Part shown: positions 24,639 to 33,134 of the stretch, piece after piece
Layout of the letters: the number at the start of each line of letters is the position of its first letter
How positions within the stretch are numbered: the stretch's first letter is position 1
Assembly: GCA_964483585.1 (NCBI GenBank)
Contig: CAZABH010000008.1
Coordinates: 22,128-86,127, forward strand
Reading direction: 5' to 3'
Origin: SZUA-430 sp964483585
GTDB taxonomy: Bacteria; Pseudomonadota; Alphaproteobacteria; Micropepsales; Micropepsaceae
Length of the DNA stretch: 64,000 bases
The notes under the pieces: model-generated
Seen by the model: the letters and a program-made list of their open reading frames with translations, nothing else
What the model was told of the DNA's origin: nothing
Database searches by the model: none
Program-made: the position numbers and the translations under genes

Positions 24639-25502
24639 ATGCAGCGCATCATGCTGGCGACTGACTTTTCCGAGCGATCGGACCGTGCCCTGCGCCGGGC
24701 TGTTTTGTTGGCGCGGGCTCATGGCGCCGTGCTCGATCTACTCCATGTTGTCGATGATGATCGTCCGCGCCGCTTCGTGGAGCATGAGGCACGACTGGCG
24801 CGTCAGCTTCTGCGAGAGCTTTCGCATTCGCTGATGTCCGTCGAGGGTGTATCATGTGAGAGTGCCATCGTTCGGTCGGATCCGTTTGAGGGCATCGCGC
24901 AGGCAACGAAGCAACGTCCGCCAGCCTTGCTGGTGATCGGCCCGCACAGGCGCGATCTTCTCAAGGATGCTTTCGTCGGCACCACCGCCGAACGCACGAT
25001 CCGCTCTGTTGACTGTCCGGTGCTGATGGTCAACGGACCTCCTGTGGGTGCCTATCGTCACGTCCTCCTGACGACAGACCTTTCAGACAATGCGAAGAGC
25101 GCGCTGCAGAGATATCTGACCGAGGGGCTGGTGGTTCCGACACGGCACTCCATTCTTCATGTCTTTGATGTGATGCCATTGCGCCTTGCGATGTCGGGTA
25201 CCCTGCCGAAGGACGAGAAGGACTTCATCGTCGCCGAGCATCGCCTTCAGGCGATGCGTGCCTTGGGCGAGTTTGTCGGCAAGCTCGACCCGTATCTCAT
25301 GGAGCTTGTCCCGCGGCACCTGGAGACGACGGAAGCCACCGAGATCCAGCAGTGTGCAATCGAACTTGGCGTGGATCTGATCGTGATGTCCACGCGGGGG
25401 CAGGGATCATTGGCACGCGTGGTGCTGGGGAGCGTGACCCAGCAAGTCCTTCAGCAGGCGCTCGTGGATGTGATGGTGATCCCGCCTGCGCGTACAGCCT
25501 GA
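24639..25502 (+). CDS. Tandem universal stress protein
   Basis: A 287-residue cytosolic protein with two UspA domains. Domain 1 (about 1-140) begins MQRIMLATDFSERSDRALRRA and has LVIGPHRRDLLKDAFVGTTAERTIRSVDCPVLMV. Domain 2 begins YRHVLLTTDLSDNAKSALQRY and ends LIVMSTRGQGSLARVVLGSVTQQVLQQALVDVMVIPP, with the G-x2-G-x9-G-S/T nucleotide-binding type. ATG 24639 has GGAGG nine bases upstream and fits the FNR-box spacing better than ATG 24615. Usp proteins bind ATP and support survival in stress or low oxygen. Remnants of a DUF1538/PII locus follow at once. Confidence 0.9.
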   Translation: MQRIMLATDFSERSDRALRRAVLLARAHGAVLDLLHVVDDDRPRRFVEHEARLARQLLRELSHSLMSVEGVSCESAIVRSDPFEGIAQATKQRPPALLVIGPHRRDLLKDAFVGTTAERTIRSVDCPVLMVNGPPVGAYRHVLLTTDLSDNAKSALQRYLTEGLVVPTRHSILHVFDVMPLRLAMSGTLPKDEKDFIVAEHRLQAMRALGEFVGKLDPYLMELVPRHLETTEATEIQQCAIELGVDLIVMSTRGQGSLARVVLGSVTQQVLQQALVDVMVIPPARTA

Positions 25503-25503
25503 G

Positions 25504-26340
25504 GACCCGGTTGGCTTTTTCGCAAGCCTCCTTGCAATGCTGACGGTTCTGACCTTGATGATCCGTGGTCTGGAGGCCAGCTTCTTTCCGATCGGTGAGG
25601 CGCTGGCAGAGGCCATCGGGCGGCGAGGTGATCACTTGTGGCTGATGGGATTTGCGTTTGCGCTGGGGTTTGGCAGCACGATTTCAGAGCGGGCTCTTGT
25701 TGCCGTGGCTGCCGAGGCTGCTGGTGTAATGATGGCTGACCCTGCGCTTCCCGTGACCGAAGCGCAGCGCGACATGCTTGCGCTGCAGATGCGCTACTGG
25801 GTCGCGTTCGGTCTGCGTTTGGCTCTGATGTTGGCTGTGTTGCGCATCCTGAAGGGGTGGGCGATCAGTTGGCTCGTCTCGCCTCTCCACGGGGCTGACC
25901 GAGGGGTTTGCTGCCAGTGCCGACTGTGTCGACGCCCTGGCGCTGGTCAGCTTTGTGGCAGCCCTGGGTTCAACGGCGGCGCTGATAGAGCCGACGCTGG
26001 CTGCAACATCGCACCGTGTCAGTGACCTGACGGGAGGGTCCGTCAAGCCGCTGGTAGTGAGGCTTGCAGTTGCGGCCCGGGAAGCCGGGGCGACGGTTTC
26101 AACCATCATCACTTCAGCGCGAGGAGAGGGGCGAGAGCCTGCCGGTCGTTTCCCGGGGCTTGAAGTTGTCTCCCATCGCAACTTGGTCTTCTGGATTGTC
26201 GACAGCAAAATTTCTGCGCATGTGCTCAACACGATTACAGATGTCGGCCGCTTCGAGGAGGACCGCGGTGCGGGGATTGCATGCCAGATCGACGTGGAAG
26301 CTGTCGCGGGCCTCATGCGGCAATTCAAACTGCAAGAGGG
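25504..26340 (+). pseudogene. Decayed DUF1538 membrane protein / PII-like protein remnant
   Basis: Two frames carry pieces of a known gene set. Frame A (25504 to about 25885) encodes FFPIGEALAEAIGRRG, then FALGFGSTISERALVAVAAEA and VLRILKGWAISWLV, a clear DUF1538 half lacking its N terminus. Frame B (about 25892 onward) encodes ALGSTAALIEPTLAATSHRV, which looks like the same part of a second DUF1538 unit, then runs in frame into a PII-like domain (REAGATVSTIITSARGEG, then VSHRNLVFWIVDS, RFEEDRGAGIACQIDVEAVAGL). DUF1538 pairs with PII-like regulators in other genomes. The missing parts and frame change point to deletion and decay rather than function. Confidence 0.65.
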
Positions 26341-26444
26341 TGACGAGGGTCAGTCCTCGCCGTGTTCCGTGTCAACTCGGTCTGGATGTGTTGTGGAAGT
26401 GGCCGCGGTTTGTCTTGCGCGCATCCGGAATTGCCCGCGCCGGT

Positions 26445-27851
26445 TCAGCGAACGGCGATCGGGCGCTTGGCCGGGGTGGTCGACTGGTTCCAGCCTGCTT
26501 CGGTCACGACAAGACAGCTGACGCCGCGCTCCTGCATCTGTTCGCAGAGCCGCTCGGCCTTCTTCGGTGTGAAGGCGCCAAAACGAACGCGGTACAGCGT
26601 GGTGCCCTGGATGTTGTGCGGAACAATCGCGTTCTTGGCCCCAGCTAGAAGGTCTCTCATCTTGGTCTTGACCGTGATGCGCTGCGCCTCCGCGTTTTCG
26701 CGGGATGAATGGGCGCCGACCTGGATACCCCATAGGCCTGCTTCAGTCGGCGCGATACGCGTGGGCGGATCGTCGGAATCCCCTTGCGCGGTCTCGTGGT
26801 CATCCGCGATTGGCAGCATGCTGGCAGTCTGGATCTGCGGTTGCGATGCGATGCCAGGCGCGGTTGTTGGTGACGTGATCTCAGGGCGCGACTCCGTTGC
26901 AGGACCTGCAGCTGAGTTCGCGGTTTCGTCGTCGTCCAGTACCAGTGGGGACATGGCCATGAGTACTGGCGCCGGCTGGCCCAGACCGAGCTTGCCGAAT
27001 TCTGCTTCGAGCAGCTGAGCCGTGCGCGTGTCGCGCTCCTTGGCGGTGCGGCCACCCATGACGACCGAAATGAGGCGCTTGTCCTTTCGGGTAGCGGAGC
27101 TTGCCAGGTTGAAGCCTGACATGCGGGTGTATCCAGTCTTCAGGCCGTCTGCTCCGTCGAAGAATTTCAGGAGGTGGTTGTGACCCTCGTAGCTGCGTCC
27201 GGCCCAAGTGAAGCTCTGCTGCCGGAAATACGGGGCGTACTCGCTGAAATCGCTGGTCAAGCGGCGGCTGAGGAGCATCATATCGAAGGCGGTCGTACGC
27301 TGGTTCTCGTCGGGCAGTCCCGATGCGTTCACGAAATTCGTATTCATCATGCCAAGGTCGCGCGCCTTGCTGGTCATGAGCTGGGCGAACCGATATTCGG
27401 ATCCGGCAATGTGCTCGGCCACCACGACGGCGACGTCGTTTGCCGAGCGCACGATCAGGGCCTTGATCGCGTCTTCGGCTGAGAGCGTGTCACCGGCTGC
27501 AAGTCCCAGCTTGCTGGGATCCTGCGACGCCGCAAAGGCTGAGGTGGTCATTCGGGTCGAGAGTGTGGCCTTGCCGCTGTTGATTTGCTCGAACAGGAGG
27601 TAAAGCGTCATCATCTTGGTCAGGGAAGCGGGGTAGCGCTTCTCGTGCGCCATGCTCTCGAAGAGGATGCGTCCTGTCTGGGCGTCGACGACGATGGCTG
27701 CAGACTTTTCAACATAGACGATGGGTGCGCTCTGGACCTTGCGCTTCTTCTTTTTCTTGCGGGCTGCGTCGGCGGTCGTAGCCGTGAAGACCAGCGCGAG
27801 GAGGGTCAGGAAGGTCACAAGCAAATACGCTGGCCGTACACGTGCGGTCAT
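26445..27851 (-). CDS. D-alanyl-D-alanine carboxypeptidase with SPOR domain
   Basis: A 468-residue exported penicillin-binding protein (peptidase S11). A signal segment (LLVTFLTLLALVFTATTADA) is followed by a Lys-rich stretch. Catalytic motifs: SLTK (Ser76-Lys79), SAN in VRSANDVAVVV and KTG in DGLKTGYTRMSGF. It trims the terminal D-Ala of peptidoglycan stems. The C terminus is a SPOR domain (GLWGIQVGAHSSRENAEAQ, TLYRVRFGAFTPKKAERLC), which binds denuded glycan at the division septum; a linker of about 90 residues joins the two. This DacF-plus-SPOR architecture is common in Alphaproteobacteria. The start is ATG 27851. Confidence 0.94.
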   Translation of the reverse strand: MTARVRPAYLLVTFLTLLALVFTATTADAARKKKKKRKVQSAPIVYVEKSAAIVVDAQTGRILFESMAHEKRYPASLTKMMTLYLLFEQINSGKATLSTRMTTSAFAASQDPSKLGLAAGDTLSAEDAIKALIVRSANDVAVVVAEHIAGSEYRFAQLMTSKARDLGMMNTNFVNASGLPDENQRTTAFDMMLLSRRLTSDFSEYAPYFRQQSFTWAGRSYEGHNHLLKFFDGADGLKTGYTRMSGFNLASSATRKDKRLISVVMGGRTAKERDTRTAQLLEAEFGKLGLGQPAPVLMAMSPLVLDDDETANSAAGPATESRPEITSPTTAPGIASQPQIQTASMLPIADDHETAQGDSDDPPTRIAPTEAGLWGIQVGAHSSRENAEAQRITVKTKMRDLLAGAKNAIVPHNIQGTTLYRVRFGAFTPKKAERLCEQMQERGVSCLVVTEAGWNQSTTPAKRPIAVR

Positions 27852-28094
27852 GGAGATTTGCAGTTCCCTTCGCTTCTGGATTGTCGACATCAGTCCTGCT
27901 GCAGCAAGAAGCAGGCCACCCAGCGTGCCGACCCCCTCTTCGGCACCAGTCGCTTTAGTCTGTCACATTTTAAAAGATTGGGAAGGGTTAACATGTCGTT
28001 GCCCCAACCGCAGTTGTTTCATTGAAACAACGATCATCCTTCAGAGGTGTTGCAGCATGGTAAATCATGTCGGATTTTGGATCGTTTTTTCTTA

Positions 28095-28109
28095 TTGTGC
28101 GCTGCACAA
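28095..28109. promoter_or_regulatory. TGC-rich inverted repeat upstream of the phasin promoter
   Basis: TTGTGC-GCT-GCACAA is a perfect 6-bp inverted repeat eight bases upstream of the -35 box. A related imperfect repeat, TGTTGC-ACT-GCAGCA, spans 28152-28166 at the expected transcription start, and TGTTGCAGCA lies at 28047-28056. TGC-rich palindromes are known targets of the polyhydroxyalkanoate repressor PhaR, which controls phasin genes. Assignment to PhaR is inference. Confidence 0.5.
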
Positions 28110-28116
28110 AACGGCC

Positions 28117-28145
28117 TTGACAGCAGGGGCAATCCGCTCTAAATT
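28117..28145 (+). promoter_or_regulatory. Sigma-70 promoter of the phasin gene
   Basis: TTGACA (28117-28122) and TAAATT (28140-28145) are separated by exactly 17 bases. Transcription would start near 28152, giving a leader of about 130 bases before the phasin ATG. The 390 bases between the carboxypeptidase and phasin genes hold no gene I can support, only this promoter and the TGC-rich repeats. Confidence 0.75.
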
Positions 28146-28283
28146 GCGCCATGTTGCACTGCAGCATTCCGGTTTGCTCCAGATTGTCTGCGGATGTTTG
28201 AAACGGTCCGTGAGCGGACCTCGCGCTTGTGACGTGGGGGAGCCCGTCGAATGACCAGCGCTATCGACACGAGGTAGGTAAAA

Positions 28284-28679
28284 ATGAAGAGCGGATTTGA
28301 GACGATGAGCAAGGGGTTCGAGCAGTTTTCGACGTTTGGCAAGGGTGGCCTTGAGGCCTATGTGCAGGCGGCGACGGTCTTTGCGAAGACATTCGAGCGC
28401 GTGAACGGCGAGATGTTCAATTTCTCGAAGCAGCAGATGGAAGATGGCGTTGCTGCCTTCAAGGCTGTTTCCGGCGCCAAAAGCGTCCACGAGGCTTGGG
28501 AGCTGCAAACGGATTTCGCGAAGTCGGCGCTTGATGCGTACGTGGCGCAGGCCACCAAGCTCAACGATTTGTGGCTGGATGCAGCGAAGCAGGCCGCCGA
28601 GCCGTTTACGGCGCGTTTTGCCGAGATGACCGAAAAAATGCAGGAATTCAAGGCGCCGACGGCGCGCGCTGCCGAGTAA
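28284..28679 (+). CDS. Phasin family protein
   Basis: A 131-residue, helix-rich amphipathic protein of the phasin_2 type. Typical stretches are FEQFSTFGKGGLEAYVQAATVFAKTFERVNGEMFNFSKQQMEDGVAAFKAVSGAKSVHEAWELQTDFAKSALDAY (quoted here only to identify spacing; the core is GAKSVHEAWELQTDFAKSAL). Phasins coat polyhydroxyalkanoate granules and limit their size. Length is normal. A strong promoter precedes it and a strong terminator follows, so it is monocistronic. No PHA synthase or depolymerase gene is in the window. Confidence 0.92.
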   Translation: MKSGFETMSKGFEQFSTFGKGGLEAYVQAATVFAKTFERVNGEMFNFSKQQMEDGVAAFKAVSGAKSVHEAWELQTDFAKSALDAYVAQATKLNDLWLDAAKQAAEPFTARFAEMTEKMQEFKAPTARAAE

Positions 28680-28703
28680 CCTGTTTTCTTGCGACGCATG
28701 TTG

Positions 28704-28740
28704 GGGGGCTGCCGATCACCATCGGCGAGCCCCCTTTTTT
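28704..28740 (+). terminator. Strong rho-independent terminator after the phasin gene
   Basis: GGGGGCTGCCGAT pairs with ATCGGC-G-AGCCCCC around CACC (13 bp with one bulge) and is followed by TTTTTT. It lies 25 bases after the phasin stop. Confidence 0.9.
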
Positions 28741-28759
28741 CATTGGAGGATCGCTTGTC

Positions 28760-29173
28760 ATGGACCAGCTTGCGCGGATCGACTTCGTCGAACTGGTGCG
28801 GCCGCGAAGCCCGAACACGTTCCTGCTGGCGCCGTCCGGTTTCTGCAGGAGGGCATCGATAGACGTTCCATCCCCCTCGTATGCGCTTCCGGCCGCGAAT
28901 GTCAGGCAAGCGTTCCTGAGGGTCGCGCTTGCGAAACCTCGGGTTTCGCATGTGCTGAAGGACGATGTTGCATTATACGACAATCTGGTTGCGCGATCGG
29001 CCATGTTCGGGTTCCCAGACCTGATTGCCGCCCGGTTTGTCGACGTGGAAGACGGGCGGTCGACGCTAGCGGTCTATTCCCGGTCTGTCGTGGGGCATTC
29101 CGACCTAGGCGTGAACCGCCGGCGCATCCTGTCGTGGATCCGGGAGCTCGAGGCTGGTCTTCCGGCGGGATGA
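28760..29173 (+). CDS. DUF1499 domain protein
   Basis: A 137-residue protein from ATG 28760, with GGAGGA upstream. The C-terminal part FPDLIAARFVDVEDGRSTLAVYSRSVVGHSDLGVNRRRILSWIREL matches DUF1499 (core words SRSVVGHSDLGVNRRR). The N-terminal part reads SPNTFLLAPSGFCRRASIDVPSP. No signal peptide or membrane helix is evident. Function is unknown. Because the phasin terminator precedes it, it probably has its own promoter or depends on read-through. Confidence 0.85.
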   Translation: MDQLARIDFVELVRPRSPNTFLLAPSGFCRRASIDVPSPSYALPAANVRQAFLRVALAKPRVSHVLKDDVALYDNLVARSAMFGFPDLIAARFVDVEDGRSTLAVYSRSVVGHSDLGVNRRRILSWIRELEAGLPAG

Positions 29174-29291
29174 GGGCTGTTTTCCATAACCTCGCCGTAT
29201 TTGGTGGGCATGACCTCGACCTTTCAATTTGCCGGCGATCGCATATCTAATAGGGTGTTCCGGTCGGGTCCAACAACGCAGCAGCGTGCGC

Positions 29292-29621
29292 ATGTCAGAA
29301 CAGAATGGTGAAGGCGACGGTCGGGGTCCATCCACGGGACTGGTCACCAAGGTCCGCCCAAAGACAAAGAAGCCGAGCCTTTACAAGGTTCTCATGCTGA
29401 ACGACGACTATACCCCGATGGAATTCGTGGTGCATGTGCTTGAGCGTTTCTTCAACAAGGCGCGAGAGGATGCTGAAGTCATCATGATGCAGGTCCACCG
29501 GCAGGGCGTGGGTGTGTGTGGCGTGTATACGTATGAGGTTGCGGAAACCAAGGTTGCGCAAGTGATTGCCTTTGCCCAGCGCCACCAGCATCCGCTGCAG
29601 TGCACGCTGGAAAAAGAGTGA
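29292..29621 (+). CDS. clpS: ATP-dependent Clp protease adaptor ClpS
   Basis: A 109-residue adaptor. The N-terminal tail is flexible, then the core reads YKVLMLNDDYTPMEFVVHVLERFF (NDDYTPMEFV is the N-degron pocket) and MMQVHRQGVGVCGVYTYEVAETKV. ClpS binds proteins with destabilising N-terminal residues and hands them to ClpAP, and clpA follows 65 bases downstream. ATG 29292 is the start. A small hairpin, CGCCCT-GA-AGGGCG, lies between the two genes at about 29630. Confidence 0.97.
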   Translation: MSEQNGEGDGRGPSTGLVTKVRPKTKKPSLYKVLMLNDDYTPMEFVVHVLERFFNKAREDAEVIMMQVHRQGVGVCGVYTYEVAETKVAQVIAFAQRHQHPLQCTLEKE

Positions 29622-29686
29622 TATGTTCGCCCTGAAGGGCGGAAGGAGCAGTGCCGGATCGGAACATCTGAGGAAAGGCGACGGAC

Positions 29687-32029
29687 GTGGCGAGTTTTTC
29701 AAAGTCCCTGCAGGCCACCCTTCATCGGGCAATGGCGCTCGCCAACGAGCGCGATCACGAGTATGCGACGCTCGAGCACCTGCTGCTTTCCCTGATGGAT
29801 GACCAGGACGCGACGGCTGTCATGCGTGCCTGCAATGTCGACGTGGATGCCCTGCGACGTGCCGTCACGACCTTCGTCGATACCGAACTTGCCAGCCTGG
29901 TCGTTGATGACGGGGAGGATGCCAAGCCTACGGCAGGCTTCCAGCGCGTTGTGCAGCGTGCGGTGATCCATGTGCAGTCATCGGGTCGGGAAGAGGTCAC
30001 GGGGGCCAATATCCTGGTTGCGATCTTCGCCGAGCGCGAGAGCCATGCCGTTTATCTGCTGGGCGAGCAGAACATGCAGCGCTACGATGCCGTCAGCTAT
30101 ATCAGCCATGGCATCGCCAAGCGCCCCGGCGCGAACGAGTCCCGCCCGGTGCGTGGTGCCGAGGAAGAGGAAGACGGCGAGAAGGCCGTCAAGCAGGGCA
30201 CCGAGGCGCTTGAGGCATATTGCGTGAACCTGAACGCCAAGGCGCGTACTGGAAAGATCGATCCGCTGATTGGCCGCGAGCCTGAGGTCGAGCGCACAAT
30301 CCAGATCCTCTGCCGCCGGCAAAAGAACAATCCGCTGCTGGTGGGTGATCCGGGTGTCGGCAAGACAGCCATTGCCGAGGGGTTGGCTCGCAAGATCATC
30401 AACAATGAGGTGCCGGAGGTCCTGCGTGATTGCACGATCTTCGCCCTGGACATGGGCTCGCTGATCGCGGGCACCCGTTATCGCGGCGATTTCGAGGAGC
30501 GACTGAAGAACGTCCTGAAAGAACTCGAGCAGTTCAAGGGCGCGATCCTGTTCATTGACGAGATTCATACGGTCATCGGTGCAGGTGCGACCAGTGGTGG
30601 GGCCATGGATGCCTCGAACCTGCTGAAGCCTGCACTGCAGTCAGGAAGCCTGCGCTGCATCGGGTCGACGACCTACAAGGAGTTCAGGCAGCACTTCGAG
30701 AAGGACCGAGCTCTTGTGCGCCGGTTCCAGAAGATCGATGTGTCCGAACCGTCGGTTGCCGATGCGGTCAAGATCCTCAAGGGGCTGAAGCCGTATTTCG
30801 AGGAATACCACAAGGTCAAGTACACCAACGAGGCAGTTAAGGCTGCGGTCGAGCTGGCCGCAAAGTACATCAACGATCGGAAGCTGCCTGACAAGGCAAT
30901 CGACGTGATTGACGAGACGGGGGCATCGCAGATGCTGCTGCCGGAAGGCAAGCGCAAGAAGGTTATCGATGTACCCGAGATCGAAGATGTGATCTCGAAA
31001 ATGGCGCGTATTCCCCCCAAGACCGTATCGAAAAACGATGCGGAGTCGCTGCGCGATCTCGAGATGAACCTGGGCCACGTGGTGTTCGGCCAGAACGACG
31101 CGATCAAGGCGCTGTCGGCCGCGATCAAGATGGCGCGCGCTGGGCTGCGTGATCCGGAGAAGCCCATCGGATGCTACCTTTTCTCGGGCCCCACTGGCGT
31201 TGGCAAGACGGAAGTCGCGCGCCAATTGGCGAAGATTCTGGGAGTGGAGATCTTGCGCTTCGACATGTCGGAATACATGGAGCGGCATTCGGTCAGTCGT
31301 CTGATCGGCGCGCCACCAGGCTATGTGGGCTATGATCAGGGTGGCTTGCTGACCGATGGCGTCGACCAGCATCCACATTGTGTATTGCTGCTGGACGAGA
31401 TCGAGAAGGCGCACCCGGATTTGTTCAATGTGCTACTGCAGGTCATGGATCACGGGAAGCTGACTGATCATAATGGAAAGAAGGTCGACTTCCGCAATGT
31501 TGTCCTGATCATGACAACGAATGCCGGTGCGGCCGATGCCGCGAAGGAGTCGATTGGTTTCGGCCGCGGCAAGCGTGAAGGTGAGGACAGCGAGGCGATC
31601 AAGAAGTTGTTCACACCCGAGTTCCGCAATCGTCTCGATGCTGTTGTTCCCTTCCGTGCGCTTGGGCCCGAAGTTGTCGAGCGCGTGGTCGAGAAGTTCG
31701 TCCTGCAGCTAGAGGCGCAACTTGGTGATCGCAATGTGACTTTTGAATTGTCGCCTGATGCGACGCGCTGGCTTGCCGAGCGGGGGTATGACGAGGCCTT
31801 CGGTGCTCGACCGCTTGCGCGCCTGATCCAGGATTCGATCAAGAAGCCTCTGGCTGATGAGATCCTCTTCGGCCGGTTGCTGCGAGGCGGCACCGTGAAG
31901 GTCATGCTGAACGCAGACAAGAGCGGGCTCTCCTTCGAGATCATCGAGGCACCTCCGGCGGCTGCGCATGATGATATTGCGAGCGATGACGAGGGCTCGG
32001 AGCCTCGTTCTCCCGAGCTTGTCAGATGA
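29687..32029 (+). CDS. clpA: Clp protease ATP-binding subunit ClpA
   Basis: A 780-residue AAA+ unfoldase. Order of parts: Clp N domain (SLQATLHRAMALANERDHEYATLEHLL), D1 with Walker A GDPGVGKTAIAEGLA and Walker B FIDEIHTVIGAG, D2 with GPTGVGKTEVARQ, pore loop region GYVGYDQGG, Walker B LLLDEIEKAHPD, and sensor-2 GARPLARLIQDSIKKPLADE. It unfolds substrates for ClpP. The absence of a ClpB-type middle domain supports ClpA. The start is GTG 29687, giving MASFSKSL, with AGGAAAGG upstream. It forms an operon with clpS and overlaps the next gene by four bases. Confidence 0.97.
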   Translation: MASFSKSLQATLHRAMALANERDHEYATLEHLLLSLMDDQDATAVMRACNVDVDALRRAVTTFVDTELASLVVDDGEDAKPTAGFQRVVQRAVIHVQSSGREEVTGANILVAIFAERESHAVYLLGEQNMQRYDAVSYISHGIAKRPGANESRPVRGAEEEEDGEKAVKQGTEALEAYCVNLNAKARTGKIDPLIGREPEVERTIQILCRRQKNNPLLVGDPGVGKTAIAEGLARKIINNEVPEVLRDCTIFALDMGSLIAGTRYRGDFEERLKNVLKELEQFKGAILFIDEIHTVIGAGATSGGAMDASNLLKPALQSGSLRCIGSTTYKEFRQHFEKDRALVRRFQKIDVSEPSVADAVKILKGLKPYFEEYHKVKYTNEAVKAAVELAAKYINDRKLPDKAIDVIDETGASQMLLPEGKRKKVIDVPEIEDVISKMARIPPKTVSKNDAESLRDLEMNLGHVVFGQNDAIKALSAAIKMARAGLRDPEKPIGCYLFSGPTGVGKTEVARQLAKILGVEILRFDMSEYMERHSVSRLIGAPPGYVGYDQGGLLTDGVDQHPHCVLLLDEIEKAHPDLFNVLLQVMDHGKLTDHNGKKVDFRNVVLIMTTNAGAADAAKESIGFGRGKREGEDSEAIKKLFTPEFRNRLDAVVPFRALGPEVVERVVEKFVLQLEAQLGDRNVTFELSPDATRWLAERGYDEAFGARPLARLIQDSIKKPLADEILFGRLLRGGTVKVMLNADKSGLSFEIIEAPPAAAHDDIASDDEGSEPRSPELVR

Positions 32030-32682
32030 TGCGCTTGCCGGTCATTGCCCTTGTGGCGTTTGCCGCGCTGGTTGGTGCGGCAGCGCCAGTGCTTGCCAGT
32101 GATGAGGATGTCAGCATTCGGGGTAATTTCCCGCAAATGCTGGCGCGGGGCGAGACGACGGTGCAGATGGCCAATCGCATTGCGGTGCTGCTCATCAATT
32201 TGGACAGGTTCATTGCGCCCCCGTGTGGAATGAAGCGGGTCTTCGAGTTCGCCGGGGCTGACCACGTCGATGCCGATGATCTTACGGTGCGTGTTGACCC
32301 CGCAAAGCCTGGCGTCTGGCGGTTTGCGATCCGGGGACGTGGCTGCTGGGCTGACCGTTTGCACAATGTGTTTGTCTATCCACGCGGTGCGCAGCCTGCC
32401 GAACTCAGGGCAGGTGTCCCCGGTCAGTCGGTGGCGGGACCGCGGTTGCAGAGCCAGGTCATGCCGCTTGTGTTTCGCGAGGCCAACGGCCTGGCTATAC
32501 GATCGGGCTGCGAGGATCCGGCTTTCCTTTCGGATACCTCTGTGCGCAAGGTTCGCCGACCGGGGCAGGCGTGGGAAGAGCTCTGGTCAGCGACGGCTTG
32601 TGAGGTCACCCGCAAGTTCCTTGTGATGTTCACGCCCGAGGCTGGAGGCCGCACGCGCGTTGCGGTTGCCCTGTTCGACTGA
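32026..32682 (+). CDS. Exported hypothetical protein
   Basis: A 218-residue protein whose start ATG 32026 overlaps the clpA stop (ATGA). A signal peptide is clear (MMRLPVIALVAFAALVGAAA, cut near VLASDED). The mature part has at least five Cys residues (PPCGMKRV, RGCWADR, SGCEDPAF, TACEV), compatible with periplasmic disulfides. I recognise no family. Translational coupling to clpA shows co-expression but not shared function, since the product is exported and ClpA is cytosolic. Confidence 0.75.
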   Translation: MMRLPVIALVAFAALVGAAAPVLASDEDVSIRGNFPQMLARGETTVQMANRIAVLLINLDRFIAPPCGMKRVFEFAGADHVDADDLTVRVDPAKPGVWRFAIRGRGCWADRLHNVFVYPRGAQPAELRAGVPGQSVAGPRLQSQVMPLVFREANGLAIRSGCEDPAFLSDTSVRKVRRPGQAWEELWSATACEVTRKFLVMFTPEAGGRTRVAVALFD

Positions 32683-32714
32683 GCTGCAGATCGGTGTTGC
32701 CTCTGCCTCGCGGG

Positions 32715-33134
32715 TCAAATGGCGGCCGCAATGCGCTCTGCCATGGCCTTCAGCTTCGTGAAGTCGGCCATGTCGCGTGCATGCAGGGCGAGGTCAATGC
32801 CGCCTGCGCGCGGGATGATGTGGAAATGGATATGGAACACGGTCTGTCCGGCGGCGGACCCGTTGAGCTGTGCCAGCATGACCCCTGGCGCTCCTGTCAC
32901 CTTGCGCACGGCGGCAGCAATTTTCTGGGTTGTCTTGATCAGGGCCGCTGCCCCATCCGGGCTCAGCTCGAAGATGTTCTCGGCGGGCTCTTTCGGGATG
33001 ACAAGCGTGTGGCCTTCGGTCTGGGGCATGATGTCCATGAAGGCGAGGGTGTGGCTGTCCTCGTAGACCCTGAAGCAGGGGGCTTCGCCGCGGATGATCT
33101 TTGCAAAGATATTGTTCGTGTCATAGGCCATCAT
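32715..33134 (-). CDS. HIT family protein (HINT-like)
   Basis: A 139-residue histidine-triad protein. The triad HIHFHIIPR is near residue 110, and the N-terminal part reads NIFAKIIRGEAPCFRVYEDSHTLAFMDIMPQTEGHTLVIPKEPAENIFEL, typical of bacterial HINT-type nucleotide phosphoramidases. ATG 33134 overlaps the upstream gene stop as ATGA; ATG 33131 is an alternative. It ends a three-gene minus-strand group with RidA and the FemAB-like gene. Confidence 0.94.
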   Translation of the reverse strand: MMAYDTNNIFAKIIRGEAPCFRVYEDSHTLAFMDIMPQTEGHTLVIPKEPAENIFELSPDGAAALIKTTQKIAAAVRKVTGAPGVMLAQLNGSAAGQTVFHIHFHIIPRAGGIDLALHARDMADFTKLKAMAERIAAAI

